Assembly: GCF_025420585.1 (NCBI RefSeq)
Contig: NZ_JAOEGB010000001.1
Location: forward strand, 620,001 to 684,000
Direction: 5' to 3'
Source of the DNA: Planotetraspora sp. A-T 1434
GTDB taxonomy: Bacteria; Actinomycetota; Actinomycetes; Streptosporangiales; Streptosporangiaceae
Length of the DNA: 64,000 nucleotides
Part shown: positions 44,819 through 53,719 of the stretch, piece by piece
Layout of the letters: every line of letters begins with the position of its first letter
Numbering within the stretch: position 1 is the first letter of the stretch
The notes under the pieces: model-generated
Database searches by the model: none
Told to the model about the DNA's origin: nothing
The model's input: the letters and a program-made list of their open reading frames with translations, nothing else
Position numbers and translations under genes: made by a program

Positions 44819-45615
44819 TGGCTGACTTGTACATGGCTGACTTGTTTCGCGAACGGGTCGTCGAGACGCACCGGTTGCCGCTGTTCTGCTTCTTCGTGGC
44901 GCTGATCGTGTCCTTCGTGTGCACGCGCGTCAACGTCCGGCTGATCCGGGCGAGGGTGCGGTGGTTCGGCAACGTGAACGTGGGCGAGACGCACATCCAC
45001 CACGTCGTCTTCGGCGTGGTGCTCATGCTGCTCGGAGGAGTCGCGGGGCTGATCCTCTCCGGCGTCTCCACTGGGTGGTACGCCTTCTCGGCGGCCGTCT
45101 TCGGAGCGGGATCCGCCCTTGTGCTCGACGAGTTCGCCCTGATCCTGCACCTGCGCGACGTCTACTGGCAGGAAGAGGGCCGCACCTCCGTGGACGCCGT
45201 CTTCGTCGCCGTGGCGGCCACCGGCCTGCTGCTCCTCGGCCTGCGCCCCCTCGGCTGGGGCGGCTCAGAGCGGGCGCTCGGCAGCCACTGGGCGGGAACG
45301 GGCTTCCTCGCCGTCAACCTCGTCTTCGCCGTGGTCACGCTGCTCAAGGGGAAGATCTGGAGCGGCATCCTCGGGCTGTTCGTGCCGCCGTTCATCTATG
45401 TCGGGGCGGCACGGCTCGCCCGCCCCGGATCGCCGTGGGCCCGCTGGTTCTACTCCGACGTGGCAAGGCGGCCCAAGCCCCGGCGGATGGCGAAAGCCGT
45501 ACACCGGGAGGAGCGCTGGAGGCGGCCGGTCATCCGCGCGAAGATCGCCTTCCAGGAGTTCGTGTCCGGCCGCCATGACCTCCCATCGCCGCAACGGCGT
45601 GTGCAGCGGCGGTAG
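44818..45615 (+). CDS. Integral membrane protein, unknown
   Basis: The 265-residue protein has about six TM helices. A conserved-looking loop VNVGETHIHHVVFGVVLMLL holds three His, and acidic residues follow in VLDEFALILHLRDVYWQEEG. These could bind metal, but this is a guess. The N-terminus is duplicated: ATGGCTGACTTGT occurs twice 15 bp apart (MADLY-MADLF), giving two candidate starts at 44818 and 44833. Neither has a Shine-Dalgarno sequence. Confidence 0.7.
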   Translation: MADLYMADLFRERVVETHRLPLFCFFVALIVSFVCTRVNVRLIRARVRWFGNVNVGETHIHHVVFGVVLMLLGGVAGLILSGVSTGWYAFSAAVFGAGSALVLDEFALILHLRDVYWQEEGRTSVDAVFVAVAATGLLLLGLRPLGWGGSERALGSHWAGTGFLAVNLVFAVVTLLKGKIWSGILGLFVPPFIYVGAARLARPGSPWARWFYSDVARRPKPRRMAKAVHREERWRRPVIRAKIAFQEFVSGRHDLPSPQRRVQRR

Positions 45616-45689
45616 CCCTCCGAATTTTCGGGCGATATGTGGGTATTTATCCGTGCGTACTCGTTCGGGTTGGGTGGGGAGGCGGGCGC

Positions 45690-45884
45690 ATGGAGCTGCG
45701 GGAGCGGTTCGTGTTCCAGGAGATGGCGGCCCAGCTCAAACGGGAGGCGGCCCTCCTGACCGGTGACCGGCTGCTCGCCGCCGAGGCCCGCACCGAGGAG
45801 GCCGAGGCCCGGCTCTGCCTGACGTGGTACGAGATCATGGACACCACCCGGGAGCTCCGCCAGCTCTACGGCGTGCTGGGATAA
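45690..45884 (+). CDS. Small helical protein (64 aa), unknown
   Basis: The ATG at 45690 follows GGGGAGG by about eight bases. The product is a charged all-helical protein (RERFVFQEMAAQLKREAALL, then LTWYEIMDTTRELRQLYG), possibly a short coiled coil. It matches no family I know. A 3+3 mirror array starts 13 nt after its stop. Confidence 0.55.
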   Translation: MELRERFVFQEMAAQLKREAALLTGDRLLAAEARTEEAEARLCLTWYEIMDTTRELRQLYGVLG

Positions 45885-45896
45885 GGTCCCCATGCC

Positions 45897-46157
45897 GTGA
45901 TCATGCATGGTTTCCCGGGCCGCTCGGGGGCGTGGAGTTCCCCGGACCGTGATCATGCATGGATTCCGCGGCACGTGGCTGATCACGGCCGACACTATTT
46001 GTGATCATGTAGTGCCCGCCCCTCGGGCGCACTCTCGTGATGCATGATCACGCTGCGCAAAACCCCAGGTGGAACGGTGTGTGCGGGAACAGGTACATGA
46101 TCAAACTGCGGAAAACACCAGGTAGGACGGCGTGTGTGGGAACGTGTGCATGATCAC
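45897..46157. repeat. Mirror-symmetric intergenic array, 3+3 cores (element G)
   Basis: Forward cores start at 45897, 45949 and 46001; inverted cores end at 46051, 46104 and 46157. Pair centres are 46027, 46026.5 and 46026. Spacings are 52, 52, 53 and 53 bp. The inverted units share a 53-bp unit with element C (GTTCCC, CCGTCCTACCTGGTGTTTT). A GC hairpin (GTGCCCG / CGGGCGCAC) occupies the centre. It fills a convergent gap, 13 and 24 nt from the stops. Confidence 0.92.
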
Positions 46158-46180
46158 GCGGGCAGGGGGGCGGACTCGGG

Positions 46181-47914
46181 TCACAGCGCGCCGCCGAGGG
46201 AACGGAGGGCGAGGCCGGCGCCGAGGAGCATGACGACGGCGGCGGTGCCTGTCGGCGCGAGCCCGGCCAAGCGAGCCGGTAGCCCTCTGCGCGTCAGCGC
46301 CAGGCGGTCCAGCCTGCCGGCCAGCGTGACCAGCAGCAGGCCGGTGGCCGTCAGTGTGGCCGCCATGCCCAGGCCGTAGGCGGCCACCAGGCCCACTCCG
46401 AACCAAGTCCGCCCCAGGGCGATGGCGCCCAGGAGAACGATCAGGGCCGAAGGGCTCGGCACCAGCCCGCCCGCGATCCCCAACCCCACGAGCCCCGGCC
46501 ACCGTCGCCTCACTCCGCGCGGCGTCAGCCCCACACCCGGAGAGCCCCCGTGCCCGTCGTGCCCATCTCCGTGGCCGTGCTCGTGACCGTGCCCATCTCC
46601 GTGGCCGTGGCCATGCTCGTGTCCGCGCGCATGCCCGTGGCCGTGGCCATGCCCGCGGTGGAGGGGGGCTGATCCTCGGTGCTTGAGGGAGGACCAGAAC
46701 AAGCGGGCTCCGATGGCGGTGATCAGAAGGCCGCTCGTGAGACCGAGCCAGGCCAGCACGGACTCTCCGGCCAGCGCCGAGAACGCGGTGAGCAGCAGGC
46801 CGACGGCCAGCACTCCGACGGTGTGCGTGAGCGTCACCGTCATGCCGACGACCAGGGCGTCTCGCGGGCGCCCACGGCGTCCGGCCAGGTAAGCGGCCAT
46901 GATGGTCTTTCCGTGGCCGGGAATCAGGGCGTGTCCGGCGCCCAGGGCGGCGGCCAGCAGCACGGCCAGGAGGCCGAGGGGCACGGTGAGGGAGGAGGCC
47001 CCGACCAGCTTGGTGAACGTCCGGTCGAGCCCGGCCAGCCACCAGCCGATCGGTCCTGGGAGCGCCGGGCCGCCGAGCGGCGTCCCCGCCGTGGGGCCCG
47101 GACGCTCGCTACCGCCGTTCCGGGCCGGGTTGTCGTTCCGGGCCGGGTTGTCGTTCCGGGCCAGGTTGTCGTTCAGTGCCGGGCTGCCGTTCAGGGCGGA
47201 CTCGCCGGTCGGCGCCGCGTCGGTGGTCGGTCCCGGGCGTCCGTTCGAGGCCTGGCCGGTGGCTGGGGCTGCGGCTCCGGCCACTAGAAGCGAGGCGGAC
47301 CGCTGGTCGAGGGGGGACGACAGCAGGTCGCGCGGATACGTCCGCAGTTCGTCGCTCACGCTGGTCGCCGGTGTCGCCGAGGGCGAGAGCCGTACGCCGT
47401 CGCCCATGGCTGTGATCTCACGCCAGCCGATCCGGTCGGCGAGGAACCCGTCGCGGAATTCCACGCCTGCTGACAAGCCCGCCGGCACATGGGCGGGCGC
47501 GGCGAGCTCGCAGGTCAGCCTGCTGGTCTCCAGGCCGCCCTGGCCCGCCTGGTAGGTGAAGGCGGCCGACCGCAGGACCCACTTCGCCGTCACGCCGTCC
47601 ACGGCCAGGCTCTGGGCGGCGGCCACGGACAGGCACTGGGAGCGGGCGTGGGCGGCGGCTTCGTCAGGGGAGACCTGGCCCGTGCCGTCGGTGTCCACCG
47701 TGGGCCGCGCCTGGAGGGTCGGCAGCTCGGCGAAGTCGACGACCGCCCGGTTCTCCACGCGGTCGGGCCTGATGCGAAGCCCGTCATAGTGATTGACCGT
47801 GAAGTTGCCCAGCGGGTGGGCCGGGAGGGGCGACGCGTGAGCGGCGACCGGCGGGGCCAGCAGCGCCGCCGCTCCGATGAGCCCGGCAAGCATCCATGGC
47901 ACGACGGATTTCAC
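46181..47914 (-). CDS. NicO-family metal transporter with large N-terminal extracytoplasmic domain
   Basis: The 577-residue protein has a signal-like helix (about 8-26), then an extracytoplasmic domain of about 240 residues. A linker with LNDNLARNDNPARN repeats follows, then six TM helices containing the NicO/RcnA motif HALIPGHGKT (from residue 328). A cytosolic loop near 420-455 is very rich in HGHGH repeats and should bind Ni, Co or Zn. It is probably an efflux or uptake protein for such metals. It overlaps the TPR gene by 4 nt. Confidence 0.85.
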   Translation of the reverse strand: MKSVVPWMLAGLIGAAALLAPPVAAHASPLPAHPLGNFTVNHYDGLRIRPDRVENRAVVDFAELPTLQARPTVDTDGTGQVSPDEAAAHARSQCLSVAAAQSLAVDGVTAKWVLRSAAFTYQAGQGGLETSRLTCELAAPAHVPAGLSAGVEFRDGFLADRIGWREITAMGDGVRLSPSATPATSVSDELRTYPRDLLSSPLDQRSASLLVAGAAAPATGQASNGRPGPTTDAAPTGESALNGSPALNDNLARNDNPARNDNPARNGGSERPGPTAGTPLGGPALPGPIGWWLAGLDRTFTKLVGASSLTVPLGLLAVLLAAALGAGHALIPGHGKTIMAAYLAGRRGRPRDALVVGMTVTLTHTVGVLAVGLLLTAFSALAGESVLAWLGLTSGLLITAIGARLFWSSLKHRGSAPLHRGHGHGHGHARGHEHGHGHGDGHGHEHGHGDGHDGHGGSPGVGLTPRGVRRRWPGLVGLGIAGGLVPSPSALIVLLGAIALGRTWFGVGLVAAYGLGMAATLTATGLLLVTLAGRLDRLALTRRGLPARLAGLAPTGTAAVVMLLGAGLALRSLGGAL

Positions 47915-49440
47915 GAGAACCTCTGGAGTGCGGGGAGCCTCGGCTCAAAGCGGGGGTTGTATGTCCGGACCAGCGCGGAAGACTCGCTCGTGTCGACCCC
48001 GAGGGCTCGCTCGATCTCAGCCCGGTGGTGGACGAGCAGGGCGTTGCGCCAGCCTGTGGCCGTTGCCTTCCGCGCATAGGGCAGCGCCTGCCGCGGCTTG
48101 CCATCGCGGTACAACGCCCAGGCCAGCGCGTCGGCCGCCACCACGTTGGGGTTGCGGGCGTATTCGGCCGTCGCGAGCTGTACGGCTCTCGCCGGCGAGC
48201 CGTGGTCGGCCTCGAACTCGGCCCACGTGAGGTCGTCGCGCACGCCGTTCGCGCGCATCAGGTCGCGCTGGGCGGCCAGCACCTTCCACTGGGTCGAGGG
48301 GTCCCCGCCCATGCGCTGGAGGACCTCGCCGTACTCGATGAGGTACTGCGAGAGGGGCAGCCGCTCGACCACGGCCTCGTAGCCGGTGGCCGCTTCCCGG
48401 AGCCGCCCGTCGAGAGCGGCGGCGCGGGCCTTGCCGGCCAGGGCGGGGACGAACGACGGGTCGGCCTTCAGCGCCGCCGCGTACATCGAGGCGGCCCGCT
48501 TGCCGTCCCCCGCGTGAAGGGCCAACTCCCCGAGGTAATAGCGGCAGTACGCGATGTCGGCGGGGGTGAAGGCGTCGCGCAGGGCGTAGTCGAGCAGACG
48601 GCGGGCGGCCGTCTGATCTCCGCGCAACTCGGCGTCGTAGGAGGCCCGCGTGAACGACGAGACGCCGGGAGCGAGGTCGATCATCTCGCCGATGGCCTCC
48701 GACGCCGGGCCGTACTGGCCAAGCTGCGTGTAGGCGTCCGCCGCCACGCCGTACGCGATCGGGCCGTAGGGGTTGGCGGCGATGGCGTCGCGCGACAGCC
48801 GTACGGCACGGGCGAAGTCGTGGCGGCCCGCCGCGAGGGCGGCCTCGGCGGTGAGGCCCGCGAAGTTGCCGGGGGAGAGCTTGAGCGACCTGGCGGTCGC
48901 CTGCTCGGCTTTGACGTAGTAGGAGGGGTCGGCGGTCTGGCGCGAGCGCTGGACGTACGCGGAGCCCAGCTCGGCCCAGGCGACATAGTCCTTGGGCAGC
49001 CGGTGGAGCCTTCTCTGGAGCCCCGCTATGGAGGCGGAGACGTCCGGCGTCGCGCCGGACGAGCCGAGACCGGAGGCCGTGCCGTACGAGATCGTGCCTC
49101 TCGCGGCGGAGTACGGCGGGGGCGGCGCGGGGTCGGGCGAGCCTGGAAGCAGGGTCGCGGCGGCCATCAGCGTGACCGCCGCGAGGAGAGATCCGCCGGT
49201 GACCGTGGCGGCCGTCCGCAGCCGCCGCCGAGCAGGCGCGGGCGCGGTGGCCCTGCTCGCGTCGGAAACGGTTCCGCACCCTACGGTTTCGCCGGTCGTC
49301 GTCGCGTAGGCCGTGGTCGCGGGGGCCGTGGTCGTGCTGGGTACGGCTCGGCGCGGCGTTGCGCAGGGCGCGGCCGCCAGTGGCGTGGTCTGGTCTGGCG
49401 TCGCCTCTGGTGGCCTGGCGATGCGCGGCATTCGGGACAC
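47911..49440 (-). CDS. Tetratricopeptide-repeat membrane protein
   Basis: The 509-residue protein has a Thr/Ala-rich cytoplasmic N-terminus, one TM helix (about 78-98) and an extracytoplasmic solenoid of TPR units from about residue 130 (VAWAELGSAYVQRSRQTAD, GPIAYGVAADAYTQLGQYG, ALAGKARAAALDGRLREAA). It probably scaffolds the DUF4331 and NicO partners encoded on either side. The start is a GTG at 49440. Confidence 0.85.
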   Translation of the reverse strand: MSRMPRIARPPEATPDQTTPLAAAPCATPRRAVPSTTTAPATTAYATTTGETVGCGTVSDASRATAPAPARRRLRTAATVTGGSLLAAVTLMAAATLLPGSPDPAPPPPYSAARGTISYGTASGLGSSGATPDVSASIAGLQRRLHRLPKDYVAWAELGSAYVQRSRQTADPSYYVKAEQATARSLKLSPGNFAGLTAEAALAAGRHDFARAVRLSRDAIAANPYGPIAYGVAADAYTQLGQYGPASEAIGEMIDLAPGVSSFTRASYDAELRGDQTAARRLLDYALRDAFTPADIAYCRYYLGELALHAGDGKRAASMYAAALKADPSFVPALAGKARAAALDGRLREAATGYEAVVERLPLSQYLIEYGEVLQRMGGDPSTQWKVLAAQRDLMRANGVRDDLTWAEFEADHGSPARAVQLATAEYARNPNVVAADALAWALYRDGKPRQALPYARKATATGWRNALLVHHRAEIERALGVDTSESSALVRTYNPRFEPRLPALQRFS

Positions 49441-49463
49441 CTCTCTGTACAGGGGTCGTCGAT

Positions 49464-49560
49464 CGCATGATCAGGAACGTCGAGAACGCAGCTGGGCGGG
49501 CATGCCCGGGAAGGCGCGCATGATCACGAACGCTGGAGGCGGGACGCGCGTGATCATGCA
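49464..49560. repeat. Partial array, two inverted cores and one forward core (element H)
   Basis: Inverted cores end at 49474 (imperfect) and 49527, 53 bp apart. A forward core starts at 49550, so the last two face each other outward and form an 11-bp stem (GCATGATCACG / CGTGATCATGC) with a loop of about 20 nt. The arrangement differs from the inward-facing arrays. It lies between the DUF4331 stop and the TPR start. Confidence 0.8.
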
Positions 49561-49630
49561 TGGCCGTACGTCCGCCCGGGAGCTCTGTGTCGCCCCGGGA
49601 TGTCGCGCGGAGCTCCCGGGCGGACTGCTT

Positions 49631-51022
49631 CTAGGAGCCGCTGACGGGCTGGTTCACGGAGGTGCTGCTCGGCAGCGGGATGTACGGGAACTGGGCGAGG
49701 AACGGCTTGTCGTTGGAGTCGACCTTGTCGCCCGCCGCCAGGGCGGGGACAAGCCTGCCGGTCAGGGCGGCGCCCTCCATGGCCTGGATCGCGATGTCCA
49801 CGACGTCGTCGCCGAGCCGGCGGCCGTTCGGGAAGCCCTGCGGGTCTCCGCCCAGCACGCCGAGCCGGTTCGGCTCCTTGGTGACCGGAATGCACATGTT
49901 GAGCCGCAGCATCTCGGACGGGCGCAGCTTCCCGGCGTCCTTGTTGAGGCTCTGTGAGTTGAGGTCCGCCTTGATCGGGCCGTTGCCCTTGGCGATGCCG
50001 GTCAGGAAGATCTCCACGAGGTCCTCGCGCGGGATCTTGGGCGCCTTGACGCCGTAGACGCCCTCGACGAGTCGCGGCAGCTCCGGAGAGGTGACCCGCT
50101 TGACCACCGCCGGAATCCCGGCGTCCTTGTCGGGGCTGAGGGAGTTGAACGCGTCCTTCAGCGAGGCGGGGACGACGACCTCGTTGACGAGCGGCTGGCC
50201 GAGCCTGGACACCTGGACGTAGCCGCGGGGGCTCCACTTGTCCACGGTCGACCAGACGCCGATCACCGGGTTGCGATTGGCGTCGCCCTTGAGCGCCACG
50301 TCGTCCTTGGGCACCTGGAGGGCCAGCGTGTGCACGTTGTAGCCCTTGGTGGTGTCCTGTCCGACCTCGGACAGGTTGCCGCCGTAGAGCAGGTCGAACA
50401 CCCGCAGATCGACGAAGAACGCCTCGTCGGACTGCCCGGCGAACGCATTGCCGCCGGGGATGCGGTGGATCGCCTGGTTCCGGAGGGTGGCGTAGTCGGG
50501 CATGGACGCCGGCCCGGCGTTGCTCGGGGCGACTGTGCCATCGGCGACCAGGGTCCTCGTGCCGTGGGCGGTGATCCTCTTCAGCGTGTAGTGCTGCCTG
50601 AACAGGAGGTTGGGGTCGTCCAGGGAGGTCACGGGGCCGTTGTTGTAGAGGAACGTGCTGTCGCCGCGCTTGTCCTCGTTCCGGAACGACCACTGGTACG
50701 TCACGTCCGGTACGGCGTCGCCGTCGTTGTCGATCTTGATGTTGTAGCGGGAGTTCGTGTCGAACGTGTAGAAGTTCGGCCCGCCGTTCGGCTCTTCGAA
50801 CGGGATGAAGTTGGCGAGCAGCGTCACCGTGCCGGTCTTGTCGGGGCTGACGAAGGCGTACACGTCGGTGTTGTCGTTTCTGGGGTCGCCCGCGATCAGC
50901 GGGGCCTCGCGATGCGAGGAGGCCGTGCTGGTGCTGGCGCGCAGCAGGACGAGTGAGGAGGCGGTCAACGCCCCCGCGACGCCCAGGGCGACCAGGGATC
51001 GCCGGTTGATCCGGAGCTCCAT
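49631..51022 (-). CDS. Secreted DUF4331 protein
   Basis: The 463-residue protein has a signal sequence (RRSLVALGVAGALTASSLVL). SSHREAPLIAGDPRNDNTDVY, given here by its key SHREAPLI motif, then defines DUF4331, a beta-propeller-like extracellular family. The function is unknown. It is the first gene of a three-gene operon with the TPR and NicO proteins. Its promoter region contains three phased operators. Confidence 0.88.
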   Translation of the reverse strand: MELRINRRSLVALGVAGALTASSLVLLRASTSTASSHREAPLIAGDPRNDNTDVYAFVSPDKTGTVTLLANFIPFEEPNGGPNFYTFDTNSRYNIKIDNDGDAVPDVTYQWSFRNEDKRGDSTFLYNNGPVTSLDDPNLLFRQHYTLKRITAHGTRTLVADGTVAPSNAGPASMPDYATLRNQAIHRIPGGNAFAGQSDEAFFVDLRVFDLLYGGNLSEVGQDTTKGYNVHTLALQVPKDDVALKGDANRNPVIGVWSTVDKWSPRGYVQVSRLGQPLVNEVVVPASLKDAFNSLSPDKDAGIPAVVKRVTSPELPRLVEGVYGVKAPKIPREDLVEIFLTGIAKGNGPIKADLNSQSLNKDAGKLRPSEMLRLNMCIPVTKEPNRLGVLGGDPQGFPNGRRLGDDVVDIAIQAMEGAALTGRLVPALAAGDKVDSNDKPFLAQFPYIPLPSSTSVNQPVSGS

Positions 51023-51153
51023 GGTGAGTCCTTTCGGGACAGGTGGAACTGTCGGGTGGGAATGGCACCTGAGGTTGTCCGGCCGGAGCCCTCGATCGCG
51101 TATTCGGGCCCCGCGCCTCCCCGGATGGGTCCTGTTTCGGACGGCTCTCGCGC

Positions 51154-51225
51154 GGTCAACCGGGGTTGACAGGTCGGCCAGGTCAACCTAGATTGACCGC
51201 ATCAGATGGTCAACGTAAGTTGACC
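51154..51225. promoter_or_regulatory. Three phased palindromic operators GGTCAAC-N4-GTTGACC
   Basis: Palindromes lie at 51154-51171 (one mismatch), 51181-51198 (one mismatch) and 51208-51225 (perfect). Their centres are exactly 27 bp apart. The last ends three bases before the ATG of the small HTH gene at 51229, and the array lies between that gene and the divergent DUF4331 operon. Autoregulation and control of both units is the natural reading. Confidence 0.75.
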
Positions 51226-51228
51226 CCT

Positions 51229-51465
51229 ATGAATGGGGAACTCGTGGCTCTGGTGACCGAAGCCGAAGGGGACGACCCCCTGCGCGCGCTCCGTGCCGCC
51301 GCCGAGTTGCGCCGCCAGGTCGATCGGCTGGCCGCCGTGCAGGTGCGCCGGGCACGCGTGCAGGGGTTGTCATGGGTTCAGATAGCGGAGGCCCTCGGGG
51401 TCAGCAAGCAGGCGGTGCACAAGCGCTTCGGGGGGAGGAGGCTCTTCGGGGGCGGGTGCGACTGA
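51229..51465 (+). CDS. Small HTH regulator (78 aa)
   Basis: The protein has an N-terminal helical part (LRALRAAAELRRQVDRLAA) and a C-terminal helix-turn-helix (GLSWVQIAEALGVSKQAVHK) ending RFGGRRLFGGGCD. It resembles small sigma-region-4-like or Fis-like HTH proteins found before ABC exporters. No Shine-Dalgarno sequence is visible; the operator occupies that place. It overlaps the ABC exporter gene by 10 nt and probably binds the three palindromes upstream. Confidence 0.8.
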   Translation: MNGELVALVTEAEGDDPLRALRAAAELRRQVDRLAAVQVRRARVQGLSWVQIAEALGVSKQAVHKRFGGRRLFGGGCD

Positions 51466-53243
51466 GCGGTCTGGGCGCGCGGAGCTCGTGGCGGCTGCTG
51501 TACGGCCTGGTCCGGCCGCACAAGCGGGCGCTGCTGCTCGGTGGCGTGTTGACCCTGGTGGGCAGCTTCGCCGGGCTGGCGATGCCGATTCTCGCCAAGA
51601 GCGTGATCGACGCCTTCGGGAAGGGCGGCGATCTCGTCGGCCCGGTGCTCGGGCTGTCGGTGGCGGTCCTGGTCGGGGCGCTGATCTCCGCGGGGGGTCG
51701 CTTCCTGCTGGAGCGGATGGGCGAGAGCATCGTGCTCGCCTCGCGCAAGAACCTCGTCGAACGCATCCTGCGGCTCAGGGTGGCCGACGTGGACCGGCTC
51801 AAGCCGGGCGACCTGCTCTCCCGGGTCGGCTCCGACACCACGCTGCTGCGCGCGGTCTGCACGGAGGCGCTGGCCAGCTCAGTCGGCGCGATCTTCATGT
51901 TCCTGGGCGCCGTTGTGATGATGGCCATCATGGACGGCCTGCTGCTCATGGTCACGCTCGTGGTGGTCGCCCTGGTCGGCCTAATGGGGGCGTCGATCGC
52001 GCCGCGTATCCGCCGGGCGTCGCTGGAGGCCCAGATGGCCCTTGGGGAGATGGGCTCCGTGCTGGACCGCGCGCTCCAGGCGTTCCGCACGGTCAAGGCG
52101 AGCGGGGCCGAGTCACGCGAGATCGCGGTGGTGAGCGCCGCGGCCACCGAGGCGCGCGACCGCGGTGTGACCGCCGCCGCGTGGACCTCGGTCGCGGGGA
52201 TCGGCGCCTGGATGTCCATCCAGCTCGCGTTCCTCGCCGTCCTCGGAGTGGGCGGCGCCCGTGTCGCGAGCGGGGCGATGGAGATCTCCTCGCTGATCGC
52301 GTTCCTGCTGTACCTGTTCTATCTGGTCTCCCCGATCGGGCAGCTGATCCAGAGCCTCACCCAGTTGCAGAACGGCCTGGCCGCGATGACCCGGATCCAG
52401 GAGATCGTGGAGCTTCCGTCCGAGCCGGCCGCCCCCGACCCGGCCGCCCCCGAGCCGGCGCGGTCCTCGGCCGAGGCACCGGCGGGCCCGGCGGAGGCCC
52501 GCGATCCCATCGGCGTCGTCTTCCGGTGCGTGGCCTTCCGGTACGGCGAGGACCGGCCGGTCGTCCACGACGAGGTGAGCTTCGATGTGCCGGCGGGCGG
52601 CATGACGGCGCTGGTCGGCCCTTCCGGAGCGGGCAAGTCCACGGTGTTCGGGCTCATCGAGAGGTTCTACGAGCCACAGGGCGGGACGATCCTCATCGGC
52701 GGCCGGGACATCCGTGAGTGGCCGCTGGGCGAGCTGCGGGCCTCGCTCGGCTACGTCGAGCAGGACGCGCCCGTCCTCGCCGGCACCTTCCGGGAGAACC
52801 TCGTCTTCGGGGCTCCCAGCGCGACCGAGGAGGAGATCGCCGAGGCCCTGGCCCGCACCCGTCTGGACGATCTGGTCGCGCGTCTCCCCGAAGGGCTGGA
52901 CACGCCCGTCGGGCACCGCGGGGTCCTCCTCTCGGGTGGCGAGCGCCAGCGGGTGGCCATCGCGCGGGCCCTGCTCCGCAAGCCCCGTCTGCTGCTGCTC
53001 GACGAGGCCACCTCGCAGCTCGACGCCGTGAACGAGTTGCGCCTGCGCGAGGTCGTGGCCGAGGTGGCACGGGAGACCACCGTCCTGGTGATCGCCCATC
53101 GGCTGTCCACGGTCACCGGAGCCGACCGGATCATCGTCATGGAGGCGGGCCGGGTCCGCGCGTACGGCACCCACGACGAGCTGGTCGACACCGACGACCT
53201 CTACCGCGAGCTGGCCGAGACCCAGTTCCTCGTCGCCTCCTGA
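51456..53243 (+). CDS. ABC exporter, fused membrane and ATPase domains
   Basis: From the GTG at 51456 the protein has 595 residues. A type I exporter TM domain (six helices, about 20-310) is followed by an Ala/Pro-rich linker and an ATPase with Walker A VGPSGAGKSTVFG, the signature LLSGGERQRVAIARAL, Walker B LLLLDEATSQLD and the H-loop IAHRLSTV. Such half-transporters dimerise to export drugs, lipids or peptides. It is coupled to the small HTH gene. An 11-bp stem-loop follows it. Confidence 0.92.
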   Translation: MRLSGLGARSSWRLLYGLVRPHKRALLLGGVLTLVGSFAGLAMPILAKSVIDAFGKGGDLVGPVLGLSVAVLVGALISAGGRFLLERMGESIVLASRKNLVERILRLRVADVDRLKPGDLLSRVGSDTTLLRAVCTEALASSVGAIFMFLGAVVMMAIMDGLLLMVTLVVVALVGLMGASIAPRIRRASLEAQMALGEMGSVLDRALQAFRTVKASGAESREIAVVSAAATEARDRGVTAAAWTSVAGIGAWMSIQLAFLAVLGVGGARVASGAMEISSLIAFLLYLFYLVSPIGQLIQSLTQLQNGLAAMTRIQEIVELPSEPAAPDPAAPEPARSSAEAPAGPAEARDPIGVVFRCVAFRYGEDRPVVHDEVSFDVPAGGMTALVGPSGAGKSTVFGLIERFYEPQGGTILIGGRDIREWPLGELRASLGYVEQDAPVLAGTFRENLVFGAPSATEEEIAEALARTRLDDLVARLPEGLDTPVGHRGVLLSGGERQRVAIARALLRKPRLLLLDEATSQLDAVNELRLREVVAEVARETTVLVIAHRLSTVTGADRIIVMEAGRVRAYGTHDELVDTDDLYRELAETQFLVAS

Positions 53244-53247
53244 AGCA

Positions 53248-53280
53248 CCGAGCCGGGCGCCGGTGTGCGGCCCGGCTCGG
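53248..53280 (+). terminator. Stem-loop after the ABC exporter
   Basis: CCGAGCCGGGC is perfectly inverted (GCCCGGCTCGG) across an 11-nt loop, starting 5 nt after the stop. There is no U-tract, which is common in actinobacterial terminators. Confidence 0.6.
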
Positions 53281-53629
53281 GACGGAGGACGGGAGGCAGG
53301 CAAAGCCGTACGGACGCTTTACCGCGGACCACAGCTTGGCTGATCACGAAATCGGGAAGGCCGGGAGTGCGGAACCTCTCCTTCACCTCAGCCGTTTCCC
53401 GGGTCCAACGCGCGTGCGGGCGCGTCCGGGACAGCGGCCGAAGGCAGGGGCACCTCGGCCGTGTACGCCGGGGTGCCCTAGCCTCCGCACCCTCATCACA
53501 TCCCCGCATCGACCCCCTCCCGGCCCGTCGTCCCCGGCACCGGATCTGGCATCCCGCCGTGGGCCTGTCGAGTCCCCTCGCCAGCGGCCATGGCGTACGG
53601 GTGCGGGCCGTATCCTTCGGTGACAGGTT

Positions 53630-53645
53630 TGAATGCCGTCATTCA
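53630..53645. promoter_or_regulatory. Candidate RpiR operator upstream of rpiR
   Basis: TGAATGCCGTCATTCA is a 6-bp inverted repeat with a 4-bp spacer. The same TGAATG-N4-CATTCA occurs as a perfect 16-bp palindrome at 57465-57480 in the hutF promoter. Its place 75 bp upstream of rpiR suggests autoregulation. Confidence 0.6.
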
Positions 53646-53719
53646 GGCTTTGACATGCGGGATGGCGTGCGGGATGACCTGCGGGATGACGAGGGGCTCG
53701 CGCGGCGTTGGAGGTGGAT

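Larger units (their letters stand above)
53244..53719. other. Intergenic region before rpiR
   Basis: It holds a stem-loop just after the ABC gene, a degenerate TGATCACGA near 53343 that may be a decayed array core, a TGAATG-N4-CATTCA operator at 53630, and three copies of TGCGGGATG starting at 53655, 53668 and 53680. No supported gene is present. ORFs across it look like high-GC shadows. Confidence 0.6.
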
